Shown here piece after piece: positions 29,081-39,529 of a stretch of DNA of 64,000 nt (positions within the stretch are counted from its first letter, which is position 1; each line of letters starts with the position of its first letter). The DNA is from Symbiodinium kawagutii (taxonomy: Eukaryota > Sar > Dinophyceae > Suessiales > Symbiodiniaceae): assembly GCA_009767595.1 (NCBI GenBank), contig VSDK01028169.1, forward strand, positions 181,934 through 245,933, written 5' to 3'. Below the pieces are notes generated by a model. That model worked only from the letters and a program-made list of their open reading frames with translations. It ran no database searches and was not told the DNA's origin. The position numbers and the translations under genes were made by a program.

Positions 29081-30284
29081 AGCTCCATTATGGTGGTACA
29101 AGAGTGTTTCAAATTTTCTGATTAGCCTGGGCTATACACGAATGAAGACTGAGCCATGTATTTGGGTCTATTTTGATGCACAGGGTCAACCCCGTTCTGC
29201 TATCAGTGGTCATGTCGATGATTTTCTTTTTGCAGGATGCGACACAGACTCCATTCACACTCAGTTGATGTCACAAATCAAAGCGAAGTTTCAGTGGGGA
29301 CAATGGGAAGACAGTCCATTCACTCAATGTGGCATTCGTGTTGTTCAGCATGATGATTATAGTTTTACTTTGAACCAGCATGAATTTTTGGACAACATTC
29401 AACCTATTCACATTGGCAAGGAACGGTTTCGACAGCGAGAACAAAGCACCACGGATCAGGAGAAATCTCAACTTCGTGCTGTTTTGGGAAGCCTTAGCTG
29501 GTTGTGTGGTCAAACAGATGTTTTTCACAGTGTCGATGTCAACTTTCTCATCTCGACGATTCCAACAAGTACTGTTGCAGACCTAATCAAGGTGAACCAA
29601 TTGGTGAGTGATGTGAAGAGGTTGCGACATGACCTTCGAATACACCCTCTCAAGAAAGGTGAACCGGTTGATATTGTGGCCTGGGGAGATGCTGCTTGGG
29701 CCAATCGGCCTGACAACATTGGCAGTACGGCAGGTATTATCATTGGTTTGTCATCACAGTCTCTTCGGAAAGGGGAATTGTCACCTGTAAGTCTCTTATA
29801 TTGGAAGAGTGGGAAGATCAACAGAAAGTGTCGATCACCGGCTTGCGCCGAAGTTCACGCAGTTGTTGACAGTGAGGATACTCTATACCATTTGCGATAT
29901 CTGTGGTCAGAGATGCATTATCCTAGAACTCACCTCCAATTGAAGACTGCTTCAGAGATTGTTAGCATGACACCAGGTCTAGTCATCACTGACTCCAAGA
30001 ACCTCTATGACCGGATGAGTTCAGACTCACCAACGATAAAAGGAGAAGAAAAGAGGGCCACTATTGAGGCCTTGGCACTCAAGGATTCAGCAACCGAATG
30101 CGGCACGATGCTTCGGTGGGTCCATAGTGATGCACAACTAGGAAATAGCTTAACGAAGACCAGTGAGAAGGGTCAACTAGTTCTCTTCTTTCAACTCAAA
30201 CAAGCTTGGAAGATCATCTATGACGAGTCTATGCAATCAGCTCGGAAGAGGAAGATCGCAGGTAAACTTCCTATGGATAGCTAG
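29052..30284 (+). pseudogene. copia Pol, second part: reverse transcriptase catalytic loop and RNase H
   Basis: Continues the polymerase in another frame. It starts LQRAAYGLVEAPLWWYKSVS, then the catalytic loop SGHVDDFLFAG (copia usually YVDD), the connection region, and RNase H with WGDAAWANR, CAEVHAVVDSEDTL, VITDSKNLYD and the final WVHSDAQLGNSLTK. About 410 codons to TAG. With the preceding part this accounts for a full polymerase apart from a small frameshift, so the break is recent. Confidence 0.88.
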
Positions 30285-30313
30285 GTGTGTTTCTTTTTTT
30301 TAACGTCCACCGG

Positions 30314-30430
30314 TGCAAATTCAGTATCGTTCCCGATTGAATTCAGATCACATCCGCACAGCATTTGGCCCTTCGCCCTTGTGTTGAAAAGGAGTGCGCT
30401 TGGTAGCTAGCTCCTGTGATTCGAGTTTCA
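30314..30430 (+). repeat. 3' LTR of copia element
   Basis: 117 bp identical to 23143-23259. Followed by ATAAC. Confidence 0.95.
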
Positions 30431-30435
30431 ATAAC
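30431..30435 (+). repeat. copia target-site duplication, right
   Basis: ATAAC, matching 23138-23142. Confidence 0.9.
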
Positions 30436-30581
30436 TACCAGAATGGAAACCCTCGCTTGAAGATTGCTTCTACTGCTTGTCAAATAAGGATTCTCTTGAG
30501 AGATGAATCAAAGCTAATAAGGCTTTCCTTGTCCAAGGTTTCTCTAGTCAGGCCTCTACTGTTAATAAGGCTTCTCTTCAG

Positions 30582-30698
30582 ATCCTGCCCAATCAAGTCG
30601 CAAATCCAGAAGCACTTCTTCACAGTGATTCACGGAATTGCTGCTGCCTTGCGTGTGGGCAGGAGGCATGGAGAAAGGCACAAGCCATCTGCAATGAG
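30582..30698 (+). CDS. gene B exon 5
   Basis: 39 whole codons between TCTTCAG and GTTTGG. It includes PEALLHSDSRNCCCLACGQE, cysteine-rich, then AWRKAQAICNE. First exon after the copia-bearing intron, with phase matching exon 4. Confidence 0.7.
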
Positions 30699-30856
30699 GT
30701 TTGGGTCCGACACCCAGCCGGGTGTTTTGACCAAATTTCACCCAATGACTGGATACACTGATGTATGATCACGGAAAAATCACCGATGTATATGTGTACT
30801 CTTCTATGTATCTACACACATGGACCCATAGCCATATCTGTTTACTACATCTACAC

Positions 30857-30962
30857 GGTGGGCCCCCAACCATTTATAAGTTGGTTCATAACTAACTTAA
30901 CTAGGGTTAACTACCAGTTATAGGGGTGAACTAACCCAACTTACAACTAGTGGGGGCCCACC
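30857..30962. mobile_element. small inverted-repeat element, family 1 (best copy)
   Basis: GGTGGGCCCCCAACCA and TAGTGGGGGCCCACC are inverted, and the arms continue inward (TTATAAGTTGG / CCAACTTACAA), so the 106 bp would fold into one long hairpin. Confidence 0.85.
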
Positions 30963-31004
30963 TTGTATATATGCAGACATTTGTGCACCTGTGACCATCC
31001 GTAG

Positions 31005-31092
31005 CGCCCCTTGACCTCGCTTGGCGCGCCGACCAAGGCTTGTGTGAACCAGCGAAAACGGCGCCGCTCGAAGCAGCGAGAGGCCCCTCCGG
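31005..31092 (+). CDS. gene B exon 6
   Basis: After CCGTAG, donor GTGCCA. It reads RPLTSLGAPTKACVNQRKRR RSKQREAPP, strongly basic, like a nuclear-localisation patch. Ends with one base over (phase 1). Confidence 0.6.
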
Positions 31093-31902
31093 GTGCCAGG
31101 GCTGGCGATCTAGCACTGTGGCTGAACCATGAGGGTTAAGGATGGTTACTTGGAGTTGCACCTGGGGTTATGACCCTGGTTATAAGCCCTATAAGGTAGC
31201 TTAGAACCCCTAGAAACCATGTTCAACTGGTTTGTGTTTTCAAACATGTTTAAGCACTATTAATCAACCACTATCAACCAGTATCAATCAACCATGATCA
31301 AGCAGTATGAACCATTGTTAATCACTATATAAACCACTACTTGGAGGTGCACCTGGGGTTAGTTCACCACGGTCAGTTACGCCCTATAAGGTAGCTGAAC
31401 TAACCCCTAGAAACCATGATTAGTGACCACTTCCTAAGTGGAGGTGCACATCCAAGTAATGATGGCGAATCAGTTGGTTCATGATACTTAATCATTGATT
31501 GTCATGGTTAAAGATGGCTCATGATTCATAAATGATGTTTGATGATTGTTCATTAATTAATGATGTAGGTATTCATCTAGCTGGTTGTTGCCGGGGAGCG
31601 ATGAGCTTCGCCAGGGGTATTGGTACATCAAACATATCAGATAATTAACGGACCATCCCACATATTGTTTGTATACAGTCACCAGCTAGATTTTTGTTTG
31701 TCACAAAGAGTCTTGCAACTTTCCCTTGTAGGAATTTGTCCAGTCTTGTCCTGATGGCATTGCGACATCCCACATATTCTGACTAGTTGGGATACTACTT
31801 GCACAAGTGTGATATTTGTTTCAGTGGGATATCCCGCTTATTCCCACTTCTCCTAGGTCCTAGTATCCCATTTGCTTGGTGAGTCAAAGCCATCATTCCC
31901 AG

Positions 31903-32025
31903 CCAGGGACATCAACGGGGAAACCACCGGCCACCTTCGAATCATCGCCAGGCACCCAAGAATTTCGCGCAAGGCCACTGGAAAGCTGACAGTGCTGACT
32001 GAGCCCAGGAGCACAGCGGCTTTTG
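31903..32025 (+). CDS. gene B exon 7
   Basis: Follows TTCCCAG, donor GTCTAC. It reads RDINGETTGHLRIIARHPRI and beyond, 40 codons. Two leading bases and one trailing base fit its neighbours. The frame stays open to 32132, so a later donor is possible. 31,100-31,880 upstream is low-complexity intron sequence. Confidence 0.65.
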
Positions 32026-32256
32026 GTCTACCAATCATCAACAACAATGGGCTGATAGAAGGAATCAGATGGCTGGGAGTTGGGACATTCACTAGCAAAG
32101 GGGGTGAATCAGTGAATCACAGTTTAATGTAAACACATGTGATTCAAGGAAGGATACCATCATTCAACTTGGAAAACTTGGGATTCGCCAAGAATAGTGG
32201 GATACCAGCAATTTTCGAAATCCATGGTCGCCATAATCATCTAACTGGTCGCCTAG

Positions 32257-32337
32257 CCGCGATGGTGATCCAGCAAGTGATCGTGCCAGGGAATCTGTGT
32301 GAGCGATCATTCCGAGGAGGCCAAATAAACAGCATCG
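32257..32337 (+). CDS. gene B exon 8
   Basis: Between GCCTAG and GTTTAG. It reads AMVIQQVIVPGNLCERSFRG GQINSI. Phase 1 in and out. A family 2 element starts 11 nt into the next intron. Confidence 0.65.
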
Positions 32338-32348
32338 GTTTAGGTAAA

Positions 32349-32460
32349 TGGCTATGGGTCAATATTAAACAACCAATAATGGAGGATAATGACCAGCAAT
32401 AAGGGAAAACAATGGCTAATGATGGGTGAACCAGGGGTACGGGGGTTTGACCCACTGCCA
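32349..32460. mobile_element. small inverted-repeat element, family 2
   Basis: TGGCTATGGGTCAATATTAA to GGTTTGACCCACTGCCA, with the family interior GGGTGAACCAGGGGTACGGG. It lies at the start of an inferred intron. Confidence 0.8.
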
Positions 32461-32721
32461 AATGATGGATGGCTAAACGATGGTTAAACGGTGGCTCAAT
32501 GATGATCAAACGATCTCACATGGTTAAGTTGATGGCGATGTTAACCATGGCTACCACTGGTTAATGATGTTAACCTGGTTACTGGTTGATAATCCTGGTT
32601 AAGTTGATGGCTACCTAGTGACGTTATAACGATAATGATGACTTAACGATGGCTATTCATGTGACAAATGTGTTGCCATGATGGCTGACCATGGAGTACG
32701 CGACCGAAACGGCATCTCCAG

Positions 32722-32772
32722 GCACTCGTTCCAAAGCTGCGTCCGCCCGAATCTCAGCTGGGCGCACGGCCG
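32722..32772 (+). CDS. gene B exon 9
   Basis: Between TCTCCAG and GTGACC. In the chain frame it reads TRSKAASARISAGRTA. An alternative frame stays open 52 codons to TGA at 32880 (ALVPKLRPPESQ...), so this could instead be a terminal exon. Confidence 0.45.
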
Positions 32773-33074
32773 GTGACCCCTGATGACCTCATGGTTCACC
32801 TGGTGGTTCCTGGAGCCAAGAAATGTGGTTTGGCTTGCCATGGCTTGCCACCAGGAGCACTCCCACATTCCCTTCCATGATTCTATAGATTTAGGACAGG
32901 ATGATTTAGGTAGAAATTGATGTGTGAAATGTATCTACACGTACTTTTATACACTCATATTTGGCATATGACAAGGTATACAGCGTATATTGTTGCTATA
33001 GTCTATGGTAAAATACAATGTCTTGCCAAATGTCACCTTGTAAATCACCAGCTGCTCATCTATTTTATACGAAG

Positions 33075-33122
33075 ATAGTTACATGGCGGAGCAAAGCGCT
33101 CGAATTGTCGGCCTCGTCACAT
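33075..33122 (+). CDS. gene B exon 10
   Basis: 48 nt between CGAAG and GTTGAA. In the chain frame it reads SYMAEQSARIVGLVT. Short, so support comes mainly from phase agreement. Confidence 0.4.
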
Positions 33123-33126
33123 GTTG

Positions 33127-33248
33127 AAGCATGTGGTGGTTTCTCAAGCCAGAAAGAGCCCCAGAAGTTATGGTTGGATGGTTGGCTTATTACATTTGAT
33201 TACTTTGAATGGTTGATAAAGGAAAATTGACTGGGGGCACCTCGAGAA
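33127..33248. mobile_element. family 3 element, diverged
   Basis: GTGGTGGTTTCTCAAGCCAG left end, CTGGGGGCACCTCGAGAAAT right end, inverted with several changes. Begins 4 nt after the inferred donor at 33123. Confidence 0.6.
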
Positions 33249-33324
33249 ATACGCATATCTATGATACACGAGCTGGATCCATAGAAACATCGAGCTGGAT
33301 CTACAGGACAATTAGAGACTTCAG

Positions 33325-33483
33325 GATTTTTCTTCTATGTACATGTTGTGAAAGCATTATATTGCCTTTTTTCGGAACCACTTATACAACGAACATCCCA
33401 CATTGCACGATACAAGTTGCCAAGACAATGCTCCGTGAAAATCAACGACCTCAGCCAAAGTACCGTCTTCACACGGCCTGCAG
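33325..33483 (+). CDS. gene B exon 11
   Basis: 159 nt between CTTCAG and GTAGCT. 52 codons including LPRQCSVKINDLSQSTVFTR and an N-terminal aromatic run FFFYVHVVKALYCLF. Phase 1 in and out. One of the best-supported exons. Confidence 0.7.
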
Positions 33484-33515
33484 GTAGCTGGAGTGAAAGT
33501 GAAGCGACTACTCAG

Positions 33516-33610
33516 TGGCTGGAATCCTCCCATCGAAACATCTCCAGTTCAAGCGACTTCGAGAAGTGTTACTTCGTCGCTTTGATGGAAGGGTTGTTCA
33601 CTCACCAGCT
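33516..33610 (+). CDS. gene B exon 12
   Basis: Between CTACTCAG and the consensus donor GTGAGT. It reads AGILPSKHLQFKRLREVLLR RFDGRVVHSPA. The intron before it would be 32 nt, unusually short. Without it the previous frame also stays open to 33611, so the splice needs transcript evidence. Confidence 0.55.
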
Positions 33611-34088
33611 GTGAGTAGTGCTGGTCCGGCTTCCCATCGCCGGAATCGTTTTCCGGCGGCACTAAGATGGTCTCAGCTGGAGGAAAGTCATCGCCCTAAA
33701 AGGAAGTTTCAGTTCATTGTGTTTCGTTTTTGTTTCATTTCGAAGGATCGTGGAATTAACATGAATTAGCAGTCTATAGATATGTACTGAATCAGCAGTC
33801 AATGAATATTGAACTTTCTGCTTTCCAATTGATGGTGGATTCACAGTATAGATCCCGCGTACTTGATACTGAATCAGCAGCTATTCAGTGTAAAACAGGG
33901 GGTGGTTCGTTAATATGGATCTCCCACTACCGCAGGGCAAACTGACCATCTTTGGATTCCAAGTGCCCCCAAGGGATCGATCGTTGATAGATATTTGTCG
34001 TAGAAATTTGGAAATTTCAGGTTAGCCTAGCATAGAAACGATGTTGGCTTCAACGTATGGTGATGCTTTCATGTTGCTGGTCCTCCAG

Positions 34089-34159
34089 CACACTGCTTGG
34101 GGAGAACTTTGAGGCACAGATCGGCTACGAAAAATTGGGACCGTGCGACCATGGACGGG
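34089..34159 (+). CDS. candidate internal exon
   Basis: 71 nt between CCTCCAG and GTAGGG. It reads TLLGENFEAQIGYEKLGPCD HGR. A long - strand frame overlaps, but its composition is less protein-like. Confidence 0.5.
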
Positions 34160-35067
34160 GTAGGGCCCACTGGGGCCCTTGGAAAGGCAAGTTGGATGAG
34201 TTCAACCGTTGGATTTTGGCTGCTATAACAGGCAATCAGGTGATTGCGATCATCGCTGTTGATTCTGTCAAATCTTGCAGGATATTCATAGTGGATCATA
34301 GTGGCACGTGCCTCCCAGTACCAAACCACGGTATTCCCACTGTGGCTGGGATATATCAGCCAGCGAGTTTGCCACCATAAAATGCAAAAACTTCCATTCA
34401 CGGCTGCTCTTTGTTGGGTGGGAGCATGTACGCATGTACTAAGAAGATTAGCCTACTTGCTGTAGTATAGGTAATGTCTCGTAAAATGTTTATTGCGTAT
34501 GAAAGATCCTGGTGGGTTAAATCGAATAATGTCACAAATCCATCGCTATCCCTGAGTCTCTTTGATGCATTTTTGAGACTTCTTAGATGTGGGTGGGTGG
34601 CCCATGGGGTTGTTGTGGTCCGTTGTTGGGGCCGAGATATTCAGAACTTTGCCGAGGGATCAGGGGGTAGCCGCCTAGCCCTCACCAGCGGGTTGTGAAG
34701 GGGGGCGAGCTAAGGGAATGGCCCCAATGCCGGGGGCCAATTGTTGTGCCTTGTATGTGGGGAATGTCTTTGATATAATACTACTATCATAGGGGCCGAA
34801 ATCCACGATCCACGCGTAACGGTTGATGGTGTTTGATTCATCCTCAACTTTCTCAGGTTTCAACCTGTCTCCATTTCTGATGTTAGGTCTGGCAGGCAGC
34901 CCAAGTACTTGGAGCACAAGTTGAGTTGCGTTTGATCATCAAATGCAGGCTAATGTTGATTAAGTGATGGCTGATGTTTACAAAGGAACCAGACGTACTG
35001 TAGGTGTTTACAACAAACCTGTTGCATCCTGTTGCTGTAAGTAGTTGTATGAACCATCCTTCAGCAG

Positions 35068-35172
35068 GCACTCAGCAGTCGTGGCAGAAGCTGCCCCACC
35101 TCTGCCACGGCGGTGACCAAAAATCTTGCTCCCAAGCTTGTGCCAAATCACAGCTGGGATGACGACCTGTGA
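35068..35172 (+). CDS. candidate terminal exon
   Basis: After TCAGCAG, 34 codons to TGA. It reads ALSSRGRSCPTSATAVTKNL and ends PNHSWDDDL. If it is the end of gene B, that gene spans at least 14 kb including the copia element. Confidence 0.45.
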   Translation, partial: ALSSRGRSCPTSATAVTKNLAPKLVPNHSWDDDL

Positions 35173-35382
35173 TTCGGAGTAGACTGCTGCCATTGGTTTT
35201 GGGATTGTTTATATATACATGGTGTAGTAGTTCTGTGATGGTTTTAGCTTTTTTTCTCCTCAAAGCTGAGGATGTTTTGGGGTCACGTGTTGTTTTGACA
35301 AATATGGTTCATACAGGTATAATTATTTGGTGGATAGATGCTTTCAGACGGTATCATGATCGCCGCCGTTTTCTTGCGTCAG

Positions 35383-35429
35383 CTGTTCACCGGTCACGAG
35401 ACATCTTGAGGCTGCCGGGCTGGGCGATG
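35383..35429 (+). CDS. candidate short exon
   Basis: 47 nt between TGCGTCAG and GTGGTT, reading CSPVTRHLEAAGLGD. Beyond it a degraded family 3 end (about 35575-35655) and AT-rich sequence fill 35,430-36,150. Confidence 0.35.
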
Positions 35430-36235
35430 GTGGTTGATGAATGTTCGAATGAGTCACGTTGACCGGGGTACCCCCAGTTACCATCGTGTATATGAACCAT
35501 TTATGGGGGATACACCAGCAATGATAACCAGAAATAATAGGGGATAACAGGTTTCTCAGGTCAGTTTGGGGTACCCCAGTTATCGTCCAGTTTATTAACC
35601 ATTTACAGTAGTAAACCACACATTTTGGTGTCCCCTATTTTGAGCAACCTCCATGTAAGTTAGATGTGCGTGCTATAGATCTGTATTAATGATATAGTAT
35701 GATATAGTAATCATATGCAATCATAGTTACATAAAAGAAGCTGTGTAAGTTAAATGTTTGTGATATGAGTGTTATACGCGTGTGTGTGTTGTATATGATG
35801 GTATCTGTATGTACTGAAATTAGTTGTAAGTGTATATTTATAAACTAGATATGATCTTTATCAGAAGTTGTATTCTACATATGTGCATATTAATTGATAT
35901 CACCCCAAACAAGTAAGTCCCAACAGCTAACTTATGTCTTCGTGTCGCACCATTTTTTGACATACAGGACATACTCGGAGGTTATGGATGCAAATGATAC
36001 CCAACAACAGTAGGGCTATAAAGCAAGAAAAATGGCCAACTAGGCAGCAACATCATCAGTGAAATGATGACGACGATGATGATAACGATATAGTAACCTG
36101 GTAGTAACTAGCAAACAAGATCCAAGGCAGCATTCTGAAGCCAGTCATGCCACAAATGCAACGACCCCATGAGCTCTGCCCTTGTGACACCATGTCCGTA
36201 GCCAACGGCCGTGGTCGCGAGTTGCTGTTGGGGAC

Positions 36236-36480
36236 ATGGCCCACGCCTACCGCGACGCGTCAGGGCGGTTGAGCGTGCCGTGCAACTTCAGGCTCACCAG
36301 AGCCCTCAGTGTGTCTTGTCAGCAGGCGCTGCAGGCGTACCAGGTTGTGGGCTTGCCTGGCCAGCTGGGCCAAACGGCCATGAACCCTGAAGTATGCCAA
36401 GAAACGGCACGGGCTGAGGCCTACCACGGGCCCAGGCCCCGTTTCAAGGCGTTTTCAGGGCTGGGGTGGACCTTTCAGAT
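36236..36480 (+). CDS. candidate exon beside the assembly gap
   Basis: GC-rich open frame starting MAHAYRDASGRLSVPCNFRL and open into the gap. Possible splice sites inside it (CAG at 36324, GTTGTG at 36343) mean it may be two exons. Product unknown. Confidence 0.4.
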
Positions 36481-36490
36481 GTTAAAAGAT

Positions 36491-36500
36491 NNNNNNNNNN
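36491..36500. other. assembly gap (10 N)
   Basis: Ten unknown bases. The real gap size is unknown. Confidence 0.99.
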
Positions 36501-37004
36501 AATGCCGAAGCGACCGTGATTGAATGGTCATGAATGGTAGAACCAACCATCAACCAACAATCATGACCTAGCCGTCAGCCAACCGTTAACCAAACATCAA
36601 CCGTGGTATATCCCCTTATTATTGCCTTTTCTTTGCTCTTAGGTGGTTCCCCCAGTTGTTTATCTAGGGTTTTAACTAGGATAACTGTCAGAACAGGTTG
36701 CGTGGATATAAATGGTTTTATAGATGTTTGTTTTCGTTAAAGAGACTTGATTTATTGCAACATATTGCAACCATTCATAATATGAGCAATGACGCCAATG
36801 GCTACAGACACGAAAAACATTTAATTTGTCATTTTCTATACGACAGTCATACTCCAATCTCTATTTCCACTGATGATCAGTTTGCTGCGTTTAATGAGAT
36901 ATGATTTGGCCATTCTACCCACCAGGCTAGAACCTATCAAGGCGTATCTTCCTGCCGAACCACCCTCCAACTTGGTTGGTTCAAAAATCCTCCGAGTCGC
37001 TCAG

Positions 37005-37080
37005 CCTGCGCCGAGGCATGGGTTGCCAAACCGCCCATGCTGAGAGGGTCTCTTGGCCTCCTGCCGGGGCAGAGCTGGTA
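37005..37080 (+). CDS. candidate terminal exon
   Basis: After GCTCAG it reads CAEAWVAKPPMLRGSLGLLP GQSW then TAG. A donor-like GTCTCT at 37049 offers an internal alternative. Confidence 0.4.
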
Positions 37081-37318
37081 GTGTTTTGGGAGTTTCAGTG
37101 GTTGATGCCTCGGGGATCATGACATCGGCGCTGTGGCTGGGTTGACCAAAAGCGGTTGCTGTACTGAGTTTCACCCCTGAGATTTAGGCGCAACTTGATA
37201 GCAAGAAATTAGCTATTGATAGTTGAGACTGGCTGGTGGTTGGGAGGGAGCGATTCGGAGCCAGGTTTATAGATGGGGAGACACTGAGCTACCAGGAGCG
37301 CCCTAACCAAATGGGACA

Positions 37319-37434
37319 TGGCTATGGGTCAATATCTTTAACCAACCAATAATGGGGGATATTGACCAACAAACTAAGAGAAACAATGGTTAATGATAGG
37401 GGAACCAGGGGTACGGGGTTTTGACACACAGCCA
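37319..37434. mobile_element. small inverted-repeat element, family 2
   Basis: TGGCTATGGGTCAATATC to GGTTTTGACACACAGCCA with the usual interior GGGGAACCAGGGGTACGGGG. Confidence 0.8.
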
Positions 37435-37554
37435 CATTGTTGATCGTAGAATTGGGGGTTCATCGTTGTCATTCGTTGTCAACGTTTGCCTTAGTGTCAG
37501 TGTTAACAATACCTATTGTTGCGTGTTTAATCTCATAGAAATCCAAGGTTCAAG

Positions 37555-37714
37555 CAAATCAGTATTAGTGGTAAGAGTGCGCAGACTAGCGCTAGCCGAA
37601 GGATCTAGCCGAAGGATGCCTGCAAGTGATTTCCAAAGATTTGTGTTTTCATGTTCAGCTAAACGTTGCAGCCAAAAATATGTGTTTGTGAAACTGCTAC
37701 AGGACTGGGCATGA
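37555..37714 (+). CDS. candidate terminal exon
   Basis: Follows GGTTCAAG, 52 codons to TGA. It includes VRRLALAEGSSRRMPASDFQ and ends KLLQDWA. Less GC-rich than other candidates. 37,715-38,260 beyond it holds two overlapping weak frames and nothing I can name. Confidence 0.35.
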
Positions 37715-38768
37715 CAGTTGGGGGCTCTTGATGGCACTCTTGATGGCTACTGAACAAATTTGAGCTGTGGAATGACCCCTTGGTGCACGTTCATCACTGG
37801 ATACATCGGGTACTCGTACCCATGTGCAGAGGTGCAATCATATGTGTGGTGCTTTTTTATGCAAAATTGCATAAGCAACCCAACGCCCTGGAAACCACGA
37901 GTACCTCTTGGAGTCTTTGCCCAATCACATGATGTGGACATGCAGAAAGCCGTGTACTGTCGGCAACGTTTGCCTTTTGCGATTGCTTTCATGTCATTAT
38001 TGACATGCAATTTGGGAACACATGTTTTTTGGGTGGTCTTGTCATGCATGATGCTTCCGGACTTCAGATGATTTCTTTGCATTTCCCCAGTGACGGACAG
38101 CGAAACCTGTTTGTGCAGTGTTCTTACTGGGGCTTGAACACTGGTTTTCTTGCTTTCCGCACAGAAAGAGGCACCACACTACCACTACACTATACTGACT
38201 GGCCCGATTCAGAGGATGTGTTATTTCAGAATGTTTAATGTGTACATTGCCTAAACTGATCTTTGGCTGCTTTTGCATGTTATTAGGACATATTTGTTTG
38301 GTCACGGCATTTTGGGTTGACACTTCTTTCCAAATTTGCATAGAAATGCACGCAAAGGGCCGGTTGTGGCGGTGAACAAAACAAGTTAAGACACGTGTGA
38401 CATGCGTATGTCCATCAGGTTGCTCACATAGTGGCAGAGACAACAGCAACAACACAACAACGGGCTGGCTTCTGGGGATGCCTCGTTTCAACGACCAGCC
38501 TGGGCCAGCCTTGCCCCAGTACAACTCGCATCGCCAAGGCTCGTGATTCATGGACTTGTGATAGCACCGGTGCTGGCAGTTGAAGGCGCGCGACGGGCGC
38601 GGCGATGTGCTCTAACTGTGGTTAGCTTCATTCGAAGACCGCATTTTGTGGTGGGGGCCCTGATTTCATAGACCCTTGTAAGGATGACAACCATGAGCAA
38701 CAGCATGGGGCTACAACTTGTAGATCCGGTGCCTGATTTTTGTTGGTGCTTCGTTTGGGTTTATCCAG

Positions 38769-38905
38769 GTTGGAGCCCCAGAACAGCAAATTTGGTTTGC
38801 TTGGTTGGGGGGGTTGCCTTATGGACTGCCAAGGCATGTCAAGGCAACCATGACCGCCAAGAAACACGAGTCCACCAGCAGTGGGATGAGTCACCCTAGT
38901 TGTAG
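38769..38905 (+). CDS. candidate exon
   Basis: After TTATCCAG, donor GTAGTT. It reads VGAPEQQIWFAWLGGLPYGL and beyond, 45 codons. Confidence 0.45.
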
Positions 38906-38957
38906 GTAGTTTGAGGCTCTACTTTGACTAACAGAACTGTTGCCCTCCTTGTCATAG

Positions 38958-39116
38958 ACCCTCAAAACTGCTGGTGGTGGACTGCCGAAGCAGCTGGCTT
39001 GTGAGTTGCGATTGTCCACAGCTGTCATCAAACAGCGCCACTGTTTGATATTCAATTGGACAGCACTCAAGATACACAAAGCATTTCCTCCACATACCCC
39101 TGCTGGATACCCTGTG
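38958..39116 (+). CDS. internal exon, unknown protein
   Basis: 53 whole codons between TCATAG and GTAAAC. It includes LPKQLACELRLSTAVIKQRH and ends PPHTPAGYPV. The donor is the first base of the introner-like element at 39117, and the sequence after that element resumes in frame (RIDLTVCI). Confidence 0.65.
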
Positions 39117-39216
39117 GTAAACTAACATGGCAATGGAGAATCCACCATTTTGTTGAGAAAACCCTGGGAAACCATCCATCTATGGTGCATTTTCCATTGC
39201 CATGTTAGTTCACCAG
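39117..39216 (+). mobile_element. introner-like element, family 6 (copy 2)
   Basis: 100 bp. GTAAACTAACATGGCAATGG at the left and CCATTGCCATGTTAGTTCAC plus CAG at the right are inverted over about 20 bases with one mismatch. The ends supply both the GT donor and the AG acceptor, so removing the element as an intron would exactly rejoin the coding frame. The copy at 3811-3913 has the same ends. Confidence 0.65.
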
Positions 39217-39479
39217 AGGATAGACCTCACCGTTTGCATAGTCTTGTTGTGGATTGATCAATGAGGCTGGTCGATCTGGTGTGCCCTTCCGAACTTTCCA
39301 GCTGCCATGGGCCAAGTTTGCACCATGAGACCGTGTGTCGTACGGGCGCGGTCACAACTGTGACTGATATCAGGTTGGTAGGCTAGGGGGAAGTAGCAAC
39401 ATCTAAGTGGCAGTTCATTCAAGATCAGGCCTCATTTTAGACATTTTGCCACTTGCCAAGCTTTGCTACCGGTAACAAG

Positions 39480-39529
39480 CCTGGCTGCGCCATCTCACCA
39501 CCAGGATTATCGCTGCTCCTCAAGGATTG
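39480..39529 (+). CDS. candidate short exon
   Basis: 50 nt between AACAAG and the strong donor GTGAGC. Open in all three frames. WLRHLTTRIIAAPQGL is the most protein-like and fits the phase of 39729. Confidence 0.4.

Larger units (their letters stand above)
23143..30430 (+). mobile_element. Ty1/copia LTR retrotransposon
   Basis: 7,288 bp between 5-bp ATAAC duplications. Identical 117-bp LTRs beginning TG and ending CA, a tRNA primer site touching the 5' LTR, then gag, protease, integrase, reverse transcriptase and RNase H in copia order (integrase before reverse transcriptase). The LTRs are very short for the group. No purine tract lies before the 3' LTR, where the sequence is GTTTCTTTTTTTTAACGTCC then ACCGG. 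LTR identity means recent insertion, yet the coding region is broken in several frames, so it was probably copied from an already defective parent or moved with helper proteins. Confidence 0.95.

Noticed and set aside
36196-36216. Dinoflagellate spliced-leader relict (CCGTAGCCATTTTGG...)
   Set aside because: Only the first eight bases, CCGTAGCC, match. The rest diverges, so it is chance.
37760-38238. Helicase (Pif1/Helitron) fragment
   Set aside because: A single short block, RQRLPFAIAF, vaguely recalls the helicase C-terminal motif, but neighbouring motifs are absent and two frames compete.
38042-38551. - strand 169-codon frame
   Set aside because: Crosses a region where + strand frames are equally open. 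No start context, splice sites or recognisable motif.
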